Source of the DNA: Corynebacterium hansenii
GTDB lineage: Bacteria; Actinomycetota; Actinomycetes; Mycobacteriales; Mycobacteriaceae
Reading direction: 5' to 3'
DNA length: 64,000 nt
Assembly: GCF_030408795.1 (NCBI RefSeq)
Contig: NZ_CP047211.1
Span: 1,798,001-1,862,000, forward strand
Below, in pieces: positions 6,746 to 17,977 of the stretch. The notes under the pieces are model-generated. The model made no database searches, was not told the DNA's origin, and was given only the letters and a program-made list of their open reading frames with translations. Numbering within the stretch: the first letter of the stretch is position 1; each line of letters starts with the position of its first letter. Both the position numbers and the translations under genes were made by a program.

Positions 6746-9499
6746 ATGGAGATCACTTTCGGTTGGGGCCTCGACGGCGCCGCATGGGAAGGCGCCGGCC
6801 GCGGGGACGGTTCGGGCGCGTCGCTGGGGCGCGCGGTGGTCGGGCCGGCGGGGTTGGCCGCGATTCTGGGCACGCGGCTGGGGGTGACCGGATTCGTGCT
6901 CGACAGGCCCCTGCGCATCGCCGCCTACCGCGCGGCGCTGGCGCAGGCGCCGCGGCGATGGTGCGGCGGGTCATTCGATCTCGACGCGTGGGCGGTGGCC
7001 AAGAAGATGCTCGCGTGGCGCGATGAGCTCGTCGCCGCCGGCTGGGACGGCTCGCCGGTGCCCGGCGCCACTCCCCGCCTGGCCGATCTCGCGGAGGCCG
7101 AAGGGCTTTTCGACGCTCCGGGAGCGGCCGACGCGTTGAGGGACGCGGCGGCGATGCTGCGCGAGATCGTGGCCGCCGGGGACGGATGGCCGCTGGGCAT
7201 CGACCGGCTGACCGTCCTCGGAGCCAAGGCCGAGCTCCCCGCCCCGTGGCCGGAAATCATCGACGACATGGCGGCGCTCGGCGTCGACGTCGCGGAAGAG
7301 CCCGCCCCCACGGTTCTGGAGCGGCTTCGCGTGGTCACGGCGCCGACGGAATGGGAGGCTGCGGAGGCCGCGGCGCGGATCCTCGCGACTGCCCCGGGTA
7401 CGGCGCTGGTGGCCACGCACCACACGGAGATCCTCGATCAGGAGCTCGCCCGCCGCGGCATGCCCCGCCTGGGCGCCCTCGAAACATCCGATCAACGTGC
7501 GACGGCCCAGGTGCTGCCCCTGTTCCTCGCGGCCATCACGGGCCCCATCGACGTCCACGCGATCGCCGCGTTCCTGGACATGGGCCTGACCAGCAGGGAC
7601 TCCCAGTCCGGGGCGGTGACCCACATCGGGGTCGTGCCCGCCGCGATCCGCCGCCCGCTGCTCTCCGCGCTCGCCGCGCAACCGGGGGTGGGCGGCCCCG
7701 CGTGGATGGCGGCGTTGGAGGAGATCGAAGAGACCATCGCGGCGGACGCGGAGTCCGACGGGGATTCTGACCGTGCGGTGCGAAACCGGGAAATCATCGC
7801 ATCGCTGGACGCCTTCTTCCGCACGTCGCGCGTCGAGTTCGACGGCGGGAACTGCCGTTCGGAAGACATCGTCGGGCCACTGGACTGGCTGGAGAAGCGG
7901 CTGCGGAAGATGGGCGCGCACATGCGGGCGCCCGAGCTCTTGGCGGCGGCACGGTCGGTCTCCGCCGCGATCGAAGTCCTGGGGCAGAGCGAGGCCGTCG
8001 GAGAGCGGGAACTGCAGCGGATCATCGACGACTGCGGCGCCATGCAGGCGTCTCCCCTGGCGGGCGCCGAAGCTTCCGAACACCCGAGGCTGCCGTCGCC
8101 CGCGCTGCTGGGAGGCCGCGGCCCGGTGCTCTGGTGGGGCGCCGTCGACGATGGCCGGGTGCATCGCCGCATCTGGACGCCGGAGGAGGTGCGGGTGCTC
8201 GCCGACGCCGGGATCCGGGTCCCCGACCCCGGGGAGGTCGCGCGGTTGACCGCCGGCGCCGAACTCGCCGGCCTGTGCCGGGCGGGCGACGTCGTCGCCA
8301 TCGTCCCGTCGGTCATCGACGGTGCCGCGACCAGCCGTCACCCCGCGCTCGCCTTCGCCGCGCACCACGTGGACGGTTCCGGTGGCCGCCCCGCGGAATT
8401 CACGGCGCGGGAGCTGGTCACCGACGGGACCTGGCGGTTCGGCGACGCCATCCTGCCGTTGCGCGTGGATGATCCGTTCGTCCCCGATGCCGAGGCGATC
8501 GAGCAGGCGGCGATGGTCCGCACCGTGCCACCGGGCACTCATCTGCTGCCGACCTCGTTGTCCTATACGCAGCTGGAGAAGCTGCTGATCCATCGCCTCG
8601 AATGGTTGCTGGCGTACCCGCTGCGCATCCGCGGCGGATGGTTGACGGAGATCCCGACCGGCAACCGGATGATCGGCTCGTTCCTGCACGCGATCATCGA
8701 GAAGATCGTGGAAGACGGCCTCGACGGCTGCCGAGGCGACGTCGTGCGTTCCTGTTTCGACGAGCTGCTCCCCCATTACGCCTCGGAACTCGATCTCCCC
8801 GGCAACGCGCGGCTGCGGCAGCAGGTGGAGACCGAGGCGCTGGAGAACATCACGGAGCTTTTCGGCACCCTCCGGCGCGGCGGGATGACCGTCGTCGCCG
8901 CCGAGGCGCCCATCGAACGTGCGCTCACGCTGACGCTGCGGGACCCCGGGTCCGACGGCGCGGCCGTCCACGAGCACTCCGTGAAGATGCACGGCTTCCG
9001 CGACCTCGACGCGGAAACCTCCGACGGGCGCACCGTGGTCATCGACATGAAGTACTCGGTCAGCCGCCGCAAGTACCGCGATCTGATCGAGCGCGGCCGG
9101 TCCCTGCAGCTGGCCGCCTACGCGTGGTCGGTCGCGGACGAGATGCCCCTGGCCGGCGTCGTCACCGCCTACTTCGAGCTCAAGTACGGGCGCTTCGATT
9201 CGACCGACCCCCAGCTCGGCGGCCCGGCGGCCGCACCCGCCGCCGTCGATCCGGACACCCTGTGGCGGCGCGCGATCGCCTCCGTCGAGGACGCGCTGTC
9301 GGAGATCATGTTCGCCGGCGAGGTCAGGGACGAAGGCAACGCGATCCTCATCGGGGCGAACGGGATTGACCGTGAAATCCGGAAACGGTCCGAAATGGCC
9401 GCCGACGCCGCCGACATGAACGACCGGCACCTGCCCGCGGACAACGCAAAGTACGTGGACTACGGGATCATCACCGGGATCGAGGCCGATCCGTCATGA
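6746..9499 (+). CDS. AddB-like PD-(D/E)XK nuclease subunit
   Basis: A protein of about 917 residues. The N-terminal two thirds resemble the inactivated helicase-like region of AddB-type subunits (TAPTEWEAAEAAARILA, ALVATHHTEILDQELARRGMP) and show no Walker A motif. The C-terminus is a RecB-type nuclease: GSFLHAIIEKI (about residue 642) supplies the His, VIDMKYS (about 765) the Asp-X-Lys pair, and QLAAYAW (about 788) the QxxxY motif. The four-cysteine iron-sulfur ligand set of classical AddB is not evident. Its stop overlaps the start of the helicase gene by 4 nt (ATGA), so the two are probably translated together and form a complex that unwinds and resects double-strand ends. The start at 6746 fits a TAGCAT -10 box at 6733-6738; an ATG at 6737 with GGGAGG 9 nt upstream is the alternative. 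Confidence 0.78.
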   Translation: MEITFGWGLDGAAWEGAGRGDGSGASLGRAVVGPAGLAAILGTRLGVTGFVLDRPLRIAAYRAALAQAPRRWCGGSFDLDAWAVAKKMLAWRDELVAAGWDGSPVPGATPRLADLAEAEGLFDAPGAADALRDAAAMLREIVAAGDGWPLGIDRLTVLGAKAELPAPWPEIIDDMAALGVDVAEEPAPTVLERLRVVTAPTEWEAAEAAARILATAPGTALVATHHTEILDQELARRGMPRLGALETSDQRATAQVLPLFLAAITGPIDVHAIAAFLDMGLTSRDSQSGAVTHIGVVPAAIRRPLLSALAAQPGVGGPAWMAALEEIEETIAADAESDGDSDRAVRNREIIASLDAFFRTSRVEFDGGNCRSEDIVGPLDWLEKRLRKMGAHMRAPELLAAARSVSAAIEVLGQSEAVGERELQRIIDDCGAMQASPLAGAEASEHPRLPSPALLGGRGPVLWWGAVDDGRVHRRIWTPEEVRVLADAGIRVPDPGEVARLTAGAELAGLCRAGDVVAIVPSVIDGAATSRHPALAFAAHHVDGSGGRPAEFTARELVTDGTWRFGDAILPLRVDDPFVPDAEAIEQAAMVRTVPPGTHLLPTSLSYTQLEKLLIHRLEWLLAYPLRIRGGWLTEIPTGNRMIGSFLHAIIEKIVEDGLDGCRGDVVRSCFDELLPHYASELDLPGNARLRQQVETEALENITELFGTLRRGGMTVVAAEAPIERALTLTLRDPGSDGAAVHEHSVKMHGFRDLDAETSDGRTVVIDMKYSVSRRKYRDLIERGRSLQLAAYAWSVADEMPLAGVVTAYFELKYGRFDSTDPQLGGPAAAPAAVDPDTLWRRAIASVEDALSEIMFAGEVRDEGNAILIGANGIDREIRKRSEMAADAADMNDRHLPADNAKYVDYGIITGIEADPS

Positions 9500-12400
9500 G
9501 CGACCGGAAACAGACGAGCACCATGAAGCAGACGGGCACCATGAAATCGACCATCATCACCGCGAGCGCCGGCACCGGCAAGACCTGGACCATCACCGAC
9601 AAGCTCGCCGACAGGATCGAACGCGGGCTGTCGCCGTCGGCGATCATCGCCACCACCTTCACCACCAAGGCGGCCGGGGAACTCTCCGAGCGCATCCGCT
9701 CCAAGCTGATCGACCGCGGGCAGATCGCCGAAGCGCAGGCCATCGGCTCCGCGCTGGTCGGCACCGTCAATTCGGTGTCTGCGACGCTGGTGCGCGACTT
9801 CGCCATCGACGCCGGGCTCTCACCGGAATTGGAGACCCTCACCGAGGTTGCCGCGAACCGCGTCTTCGAGCTCTCCTGCGACACGGTGATCGCCGACGCC
9901 GAAAGCACCCACCGCGACCTCTTCCGTCGCACCGGCTACGACCGGCCCGTCGATGCCTTCGAACACGACAACCGCAAGTCCTTTTCGGACACCGTCCGCG
10001 ACGTCGCCGACGCCGCCCGCCAGAATCTCATCGCACCCGAAGAACTCGCCGCGCATGCGGAAGCGTCGCTAGACGAACTCATCGGCGTGCTCGACAACAT
10101 CTCCGGAGAAGCCGCGGCCGACGATCGCCCCGACTGGGCTCGCAACGCCATCGCCGCATGCGAAGCCGCCATCGATCACGACGCCGGCGACGAGCGCAAC
10201 GCCGCCGTCGGGCGCCGCCGCAAATTCGCCGACCTCGCGGAGAAGATGCGCGGTGACCTCGGCCGGATCACCTGGAACGAATGGGCCGAGCTCGCGGGCG
10301 CGAAATCCCCCAAGGCCATCGCCGCGGAATTCGCCGATTTCGAGGGCATCGCAGCGGACATCGCCGCCAACCCCGCCTACCGGGCGGACGTGGCCACGCT
10401 GACGCGGCTGGTGCTGGGCACGGCCGCGCGGTGCCTGGTCGCCTACGACGACCACAAGAAGGCCCTCGGGCTCATCGACTTCACCGACCAGGAGGTTCTG
10501 GCGCTGCGGATCATCCGCACCTCGGCGTCGGTGCGCGCGGCCATCGCCGACACCTACGAGGTCCTCGTCGTCGACGAGTTCCAGGACACCAACCCCATCC
10601 AGCTGGCCCTGTTCTTCGCGCTGGGGCAGCTCGCCGGCGAGGTCATCTGGGTCGGGGACCCGAAGCAGTCGATCTACGGGTTCCGCGGGTCGGATCCGAA
10701 GCTCATGGCCGCCGCCTTCGACGAGCTCGCCGCCCACGGCACCGTCGAAAAGCTCGACAGGTCCTGGCGTTCCTTCGAGAATCCCCTGAAACTCACGAAC
10801 GAGCTGTTCTCGGCGTCCATGCCCGACGCCGACGTCCGCCTGCGGGTCGCCGAACCGATGGCGCGGGAGCACGCAGGCGGCGACGTGCGCGTGTGGCGCC
10901 CGTCCACCGACGGAGGCAACTCGAACTCACCGTGGTTCGGGGCGATCGTCAAGGGCGTGTCGTCGCTCATCGCCGAGGGCACGGCCCCGGGCGACATCGC
11001 CGTCCTGGCACGGTCGCGGGCCAACGTCGACGCGATCGTCGACCGGCTGACCGAGGCCGGCATCCCCTGCACCGGCGACAAGACGGACCTGCGCGCCACG
11101 CGGGAGGGGCAGATCATCCGCGCCGCGCTGGGTTTCCTGCTCGACGACCGGGACACGCGGGCGCTGGTCGAACTGATCGTGCTTTGCGACGACCACGCGG
11201 CGCACGGCACCTGGTTCGAGAAGCTCACGACGGCGGACACCACCCGGGATTCGCGCGACGGGCTGCTGCGCGAATGGGCGGAAGACGACGCCCTGGCGCC
11301 GCTGCGGGAACTGCGCGCCGCCGCGGTGAACCTCACCCCGGTGGAATGCGTCCGGCAGGTCATCGATGCGCTGGATCTGCGGCGCCGCATCATCGGCTGG
11401 ACGCGGCCGTCGCGGCGGATGGGAACGCTCGACGCCTTCACGGGCCTGGCCCGCGAATACCAGGACGAAACCAGGTCGGCGGGCGGGGCCACCTCGCTTT
11501 CGGGCTTCCTCGCCTGGTTCGACGCGATCGACGAACCGCCGCAGACCGGCGGCGACGCCGATTCGGTGTACGTGGACACGATGCACTCGGCGAAGGGCCT
11601 GGAATGGGACGCCGTCTGCGTCGCCGTGCCCAAGCCGAAGGACCGCTTCACGCCGGACGGCCACTGGGTGGCGTCGAACGGCGCCCCGACGCTGGAGGAT
11701 CCTCTGGGCGACCGGTACCTGCGGTTCTGGCCCGCCGCGCCGGCCAAGGCGAAGCTCATCGTCGAGGCGATGGCCGCGCACCCCGTGCAGAAGGAGCGCG
11801 CGGCCGCCGGCATCGAGGATGCGCGGCGCCTCGCCTACGTGTCTCTCACCCGCGCGGCCAAGCACTCGATCCTGTGCGCGCGGTCGGGGTACGACGACTT
11901 CGATGCCGTGCGGGGCACGGCCGCGTCCATGCGGCTCGGCGATGGCTCGGTGATCGTCACGGACGCCGACGGCGCCGAAGCCGTCGTCCCCGCCCGCATC
12001 GAGACGATGGTGTGGGACGACTCCGACGCCGCCCCGGCCGTCCCCTCGCGCCACCGCCCCGGCCTCGATTGGCTGCGCGGGCCGGCGCCGACGGACCGTC
12101 TCGTGCCGGCGCGCGTGGCCCCGTCGTCGATCGCGGCGACCGACGAGCAGAAATCACGGGCCGCCGTCACCGAACGCGCCGTGCTGGGCACCCCGCTGGT
12201 CTCCGGGGGCGGGCAACATTGGGACCGCGTCGGCGAAGCCGTCCACGGTTACCTGGGGTTGCCGCTGGCGCACCTCGGCGAGGAACGCCGCGAGCGGGCG
12301 GCGCAGCGGCTCATCGACGCCTGGGGCGTCGGCGCGCACGTCACCGCCGCGACGATGGCGGACGTCGGCGCCCGCTGGCTGGAGTGGCTCGGCCGCGAAT

Positions 12401-12687
12401 TCCCCGGCGCGACCATCCGCACGGAGGTCCCGGTTGCCTGGCGCAACGCCGCGCAGCAGGTCCACGAGGGCTGGATCGACCAGCTGCTGGAGCTTCCCGA
12501 CGGCCGCGTGATCCTCGTCGACCACAAGACCTACCCCGGCGACGACCCCATCGGGCACCTGCGCGACAACCACATCGGGCAGCTGTCGGGCTATGCCGAG
12601 GCGCTGGATCTCGCGGGGGCGGGGCGCCCCGCCGAGATCCTCGTTCACCTCCCGCTGAAGGGGCTGGTGGTCGAAATCCGGCCGTGA
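9496..12687 (+). CDS. AddA-like UvrD helicase / PD-(D/E)XK nuclease
   Basis: A 1063-residue superfamily 1A helicase with a C-terminal nuclease. Helicase motifs in order: Walker A SAGTGKT (about residue 20), motif II VVDEFQDTNP (about 358), motif III VGDPKQSIYGFRG (about 385), motif V DTMHSAKGLEWD (about 694) and motif VI AYVSLTRAAK. The C-terminal domain has RVGEAVHGYL, VILVDHKTY and QLSGYAEAL, the His, D-x-K and QxxxY elements of a RecB nuclease. Both this subunit and its partner therefore appear to carry active nuclease sites, as in AddAB/AdnAB. The first 18 codons contain a duplicated KQT(S/G)TM hexapeptide with three alternative ATGs (9496, 9523, 9541), so the true start is uncertain. The likely role is double-strand end processing in recombination; a defence role against foreign DNA is possible. 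Confidence 0.82.
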   Translation: MSDRKQTSTMKQTGTMKSTIITASAGTGKTWTITDKLADRIERGLSPSAIIATTFTTKAAGELSERIRSKLIDRGQIAEAQAIGSALVGTVNSVSATLVRDFAIDAGLSPELETLTEVAANRVFELSCDTVIADAESTHRDLFRRTGYDRPVDAFEHDNRKSFSDTVRDVADAARQNLIAPEELAAHAEASLDELIGVLDNISGEAAADDRPDWARNAIAACEAAIDHDAGDERNAAVGRRRKFADLAEKMRGDLGRITWNEWAELAGAKSPKAIAAEFADFEGIAADIAANPAYRADVATLTRLVLGTAARCLVAYDDHKKALGLIDFTDQEVLALRIIRTSASVRAAIADTYEVLVVDEFQDTNPIQLALFFALGQLAGEVIWVGDPKQSIYGFRGSDPKLMAAAFDELAAHGTVEKLDRSWRSFENPLKLTNELFSASMPDADVRLRVAEPMAREHAGGDVRVWRPSTDGGNSNSPWFGAIVKGVSSLIAEGTAPGDIAVLARSRANVDAIVDRLTEAGIPCTGDKTDLRATREGQIIRAALGFLLDDRDTRALVELIVLCDDHAAHGTWFEKLTTADTTRDSRDGLLREWAEDDALAPLRELRAAAVNLTPVECVRQVIDALDLRRRIIGWTRPSRRMGTLDAFTGLAREYQDETRSAGGATSLSGFLAWFDAIDEPPQTGGDADSVYVDTMHSAKGLEWDAVCVAVPKPKDRFTPDGHWVASNGAPTLEDPLGDRYLRFWPAAPAKAKLIVEAMAAHPVQKERAAAGIEDARRLAYVSLTRAAKHSILCARSGYDDFDAVRGTAASMRLGDGSVIVTDADGAEAVVPARIETMVWDDSDAAPAVPSRHRPGLDWLRGPAPTDRLVPARVAPSSIAATDEQKSRAAVTERAVLGTPLVSGGGQHWDRVGEAVHGYLGLPLAHLGEERRERAAQRLIDAWGVGAHVTAATMADVGARWLEWLGREFPGATIRTEVPVAWRNAAQQVHEGWIDQLLELPDGRVILVDHKTYPGDDPIGHLRDNHIGQLSGYAEALDLAGAGRPAEILVHLPLKGLVVEIRP

Positions 12688-12751
12688 GCTCGACCCCGGT
12701 GCCGGTGCCGAGTGTCCCCGGCTTCGGCGCCCGGCGGCCGCGCGCGATCCC

Positions 12752-15532
<2,781 letters not shown>

Positions 15533-15545
15533 GCCGACCAGTGTA

Positions 15546-15942
15546 GGAAACGGCGGGCGGAGCGAAGGACGCGCGGCGGGCGAGCGCCGGATGAGCGCCG
15601 GAGCGGGCAGCCGAGCGGGCGACGCGCGATCACCGGAATAGCCCCGCGCACGATCCCCGGCCCACCCCGCTTCGTTACGGCGACCGGCGTTTCGTTACCC
15701 CCGCCGCCCCAAAAAAGCCGCCACCCCAACAAGACCCCCAAAATTGGGGGCAGCGGGGGTGCTACCCCCAAGAAAACGTCCCGCCAACCAGACAATTCCG
15801 GATCTATGGTCACATGACGGACACGCTATCGCACCCCGAGGCGGCGGTTGCCCACCCCCATTATGGGTGCCTCCATCGTCCGAACACCCCCCGGATCAGA
15901 GATCCTCGGGTGCCCCGGCTATGTCCATACCCCCTCGGGCTT
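15546..15942. other. Intergenic region between polA and the TetR gene, rich in hairpins
   Basis: No credible gene is present in this stretch of about 400 nt. It contains overlapping inverted repeats at 15735-15769. CCCCC at 15735-15739 can pair with GGGGG at 15746-15750 or 15755-15759, and 15755-15760 (GGGGGT) pairs with 15764-15769 (ACCCCC), so alternative hairpins are mutually exclusive. A second imperfect palindrome, CACCCCCATTATGGGTG, occurs near 15854. The polA promoter lies at the left end and the TetR promoter at the right end. Short open frames across the region show no codon bias or start signals. Confidence 0.5.
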
Positions 15943-15948
15943 TATGCT
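15943..15948 (+). promoter_or_regulatory. -10 element of leaderless TetR gene
   Basis: TATGCT is followed after 7 nt by the ATG at 15956; leaderless geometry. Confidence 0.5.
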
Positions 15949-15955
15949 GTTGGCC

Positions 15956-16576
15956 ATGGAAAGCGATACGTCACGACCCAGGCGCCAGAACTCCGCGGCG
16001 ACCAGGGCTCGGATCATCGAGGTCGCGGCGGATTACTTCACCCGCAAGCCGTTCTCGAAGGTCTCCCTCAAGGAGATCGCCACTGAGGTGGGCGTCAGCG
16101 CGCCGTTGATCATCAAGTACTTCCGCACGAAGGAAGGCCTTCTCGAGGAACTGATCGACTTCGATTCGATGAAGGACCTCATCTGCGAGGTCCCCTTCGA
16201 GGACATCGGCACGACCCTGGCGAACGACGCCATCAACGGTGATCGATCCTCCACCAGCTCGCTCATCGCGCTGCTGATGGCCACCGCCGGCAGCCCCGCC
16301 GCGGTGAAGACGGTGACCGATCAGTTCCAGGAAGCCATCGGCGGCGCCCTGTTCGACCGCATCCGCAAGGAGGCCCCGTCGGTCAGCGGCGACGAGGACG
16401 CCGAGCAGCGCTGCCAGTACGCCCTGGCCATGTACACGGGCCTGGGCGCCGTCCTGGTCAGCTACGCCCGCGGCATCCCCTCGGAAGGCACGGCGGCGGT
16501 GACGTCCTACGGCGCCCACATCCAGCGGGTTCTGGAGACCCCGACCGAGGTCCCGGTTTCCTCCCCCGAGGACTGA
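15956..16576 (+). CDS. TetR family transcriptional regulator
   Basis: A 206-residue regulator. The N-terminal TetR helix-turn-helix is NSAATRARIIEVAADYF, then FSKVSLKEIATEVGVSAPLIIKYFRTKEGLLEELI (about residues 10-62), with the typical YFRTKEGLL recognition end. The C-terminal ligand domain is unrecognised (TetR_C_17-like in general shape only). The start at 15956 is preferred over longer frames because it sits 7 nt from a TATGCT -10 box. The gene precedes, on the same strand and with a 50-nt gap, a DUF368 membrane protein. That protein has its own -10 candidate, so co-regulation is plausible but unproven. The hairpin-rich upstream region could contain its operator. Confidence 0.88.
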   Translation: MESDTSRPRRQNSAATRARIIEVAADYFTRKPFSKVSLKEIATEVGVSAPLIIKYFRTKEGLLEELIDFDSMKDLICEVPFEDIGTTLANDAINGDRSSTSSLIALLMATAGSPAAVKTVTDQFQEAIGGALFDRIRKEAPSVSGDEDAEQRCQYALAMYTGLGAVLVSYARGIPSEGTAAVTSYGAHIQRVLETPTEVPVSSPED

Positions 16577-16611
16577 GTTCGAGCGACCACGGGTTTTCGC
16601 CCGCGACCTAG

Positions 16612-16617
16612 TAACAT
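16612..16617 (+). promoter_or_regulatory. Candidate -10 element for the DUF368 gene
   Basis: TAACAT ends 9 nt before the ATG at 16627, leaving almost no 5' leader. Confidence 0.4.
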
Positions 16618-16626
16618 CCCGTCGCG

Positions 16627-17628
16627 ATGGATACGAACGAAAACACCCGCCCCGCCGGCGGCCGACGCACCGGGCGCGCGCCCGCGCCGGTCGACGCGCC
16701 GGGGACGAACACCGACCCCCGTCCGCCGACCGCCGTCGGCACCGTCGCCAACGTCGTGCGCGGCGGTCTCATCGGCCTGGCCGAAACGATCCCCGGCGTC
16801 TCGGGCGGCACCGTCGCGCTGGTCACCGGCATCTACCCGCGGTTGATCGCCTCGGCCAAGAACATCACCGAGATCCCCAAGGCCATGGTGACCAAGGGCG
16901 ACTGGCGCGCCGCCGCGCGCAAGGTCGACTGGTGGCTGCTGCTGCCGGTGGCCTTCGGCATGGTGGCCATCGTCTTCTCGCTGGCCGGCATCATGGAGTC
17001 CTTCGTCACCGGCCAGCCGGTGGCGTCGAAGGCGCTGTTCATGGGCATGATCGCCGCATCGGTGATCGTTCCCTTCCAGGAGATCCGGCCGGGTGCGCTG
17101 GAGCGGCCCGGCATGCGCGGCAAGGCCATCGCGACGTTCGTGCTCTTCGCCGTCGGCACCTTCTGGCTGACCTCGTTGCCGCAGGCGTCGGGCACGGGCG
17201 AGCCGGCGTTGTGGATGGTGTTCCTGGCGGCGTCGGTGGCCATCTGCGCCCTGGTCCTGCCGGGCGTGTCCGGTTCGTTCTTCCTGCTGGTGGTGGGCCT
17301 GTACGCTCCGACCATGGCCGCGGTGGATCAGCGCAACTTCGCGTATCTGGGCACGTTCATGCTGGGCGCGCTCGTCGGCATCGTGCTGTTCGTCCGGCTG
17401 CTGGAGTGGCTGCTGGAGCACAAGCACACGGTGACGCTCGTCGCGATGGCCGGCCTGCTGCTCGGTTCACTGCGCGCCCTGTGGCCCTGGCAGGACGGCG
17501 ACGGCACGATGCTCGCCGCCGGCGACGACTGGCCGAAGGCCCTGGGCCTGTTCGTCCTCGGTGCCGCCATCGTCGGCGTCGTGGCCTGGTTGCAGCGCCG
17601 TTTCTCCGAGCAGGAACCGGTGCGCTAA
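16627..17628 (+). CDS. DUF368 membrane protein, PopT-like polyprenyl-phosphate translocase
   Basis: A 333-residue polytopic membrane protein of the DUF368 family. Family hallmarks are GLIGLAETIPGVSGGTVALVTGIYPRLI (about residues 45-75) and the second, inverted-repeat half LVLPGVSGSFFLLVVGLYAP (about 205-225). About nine hydrophobic helices are visible. DUF368 proteins have been shown in other bacteria to return undecaprenyl phosphate across the membrane (PopT activity), recycling the carrier for cell wall assembly. A similar role for decaprenyl phosphate in this organism is an inference. The N-terminal 40 residues are a charged, Pro/Arg-rich cytosolic extension. Upstream is a TetR gene and downstream is tRNA-Leu. 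Confidence 0.87.
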   Translation: MDTNENTRPAGGRRTGRAPAPVDAPGTNTDPRPPTAVGTVANVVRGGLIGLAETIPGVSGGTVALVTGIYPRLIASAKNITEIPKAMVTKGDWRAAARKVDWWLLLPVAFGMVAIVFSLAGIMESFVTGQPVASKALFMGMIAASVIVPFQEIRPGALERPGMRGKAIATFVLFAVGTFWLTSLPQASGTGEPALWMVFLAASVAICALVLPGVSGSFFLLVVGLYAPTMAAVDQRNFAYLGTFMLGALVGIVLFVRLLEWLLEHKHTVTLVAMAGLLLGSLRALWPWQDGDGTMLAAGDDWPKALGLFVLGAAIVGVVAWLQRRFSEQEPVR

Positions 17629-17682
17629 TATTCTTCGAGTTGCTTCACGACGGCCCGCGCCGCAGGTGAAGCAGCCTGGAGC

Positions 17683-17756
17683 GCCCCTGTAGCCCAATTG
17701 GCAGAGGCAACGGATTCAAAACCCGTCCAGTGTGGGTTCGAGTCCCACCGGGGGCA
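17683..17756 (+). tRNA. tRNA-Leu (anticodon CAA), short variable arm
   Basis: The acceptor stem GCCCCTG (17683-17689) pairs with CGGGGGC (17749-17755), followed by discriminator A (17756). The T arm is GTGGG-TTCGAGT-CCCAC, and the anticodon loop TTCAAAA gives CAA. The anticodon stem ACGGA/CCCGT has one A-C mismatch at its top pair. The variable region is only about 5 nt, so the molecule has a class I shape although leucine tRNAs usually carry a long variable arm. CCA is not encoded. It stands directly upstream of decayed phage DNA, a usual integration site. Confidence 0.9.
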
Positions 17757-17766
17757 CAACGGAAGC

Positions 17767-17804
17767 ACCCCCGCTGACATGTTTCAAGGCAGGTCAGCGG
17801 GGGT
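17767..17804 (+). terminator. Intrinsic terminator after tRNA-Leu
   Basis: A 12-bp stem, ACCCCCGCTGAC (17767-17778) with GTCAGCGGGGGT (17793-17804), and a 14-nt loop, 11 nt after the tRNA, followed by a T/C-rich stretch. Confidence 0.85.
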
Positions 17805-17977
17805 TCTCTCGTTCTCGGACGGCGACCGGGGCCGAATCGTTCAGGGATTGGGGGTCAGGACGCATTCGGGGACTCACGCGGGTATGGGCCGGGGAGGATG
17901 CGCTCGCGGAGCTCGCAGCGCGCGCCGGGTTCAACTGGGCGACGAAGCAGTACCGGTGAAACTTCGAGCCAGCGCAG

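Noticed and set aside
15735..15769. Riboswitch before tetR
   Set aside because: The stems are too short and do not match any riboswitch consensus I know, and the gene is probably leaderless.
15744..16109. Short open frames upstream of and overlapping the 5' end of tetR
   Set aside because: Composition is that of hairpin-forming intergenic DNA; the TetR frame with a proper promoter and HTH is the real gene.
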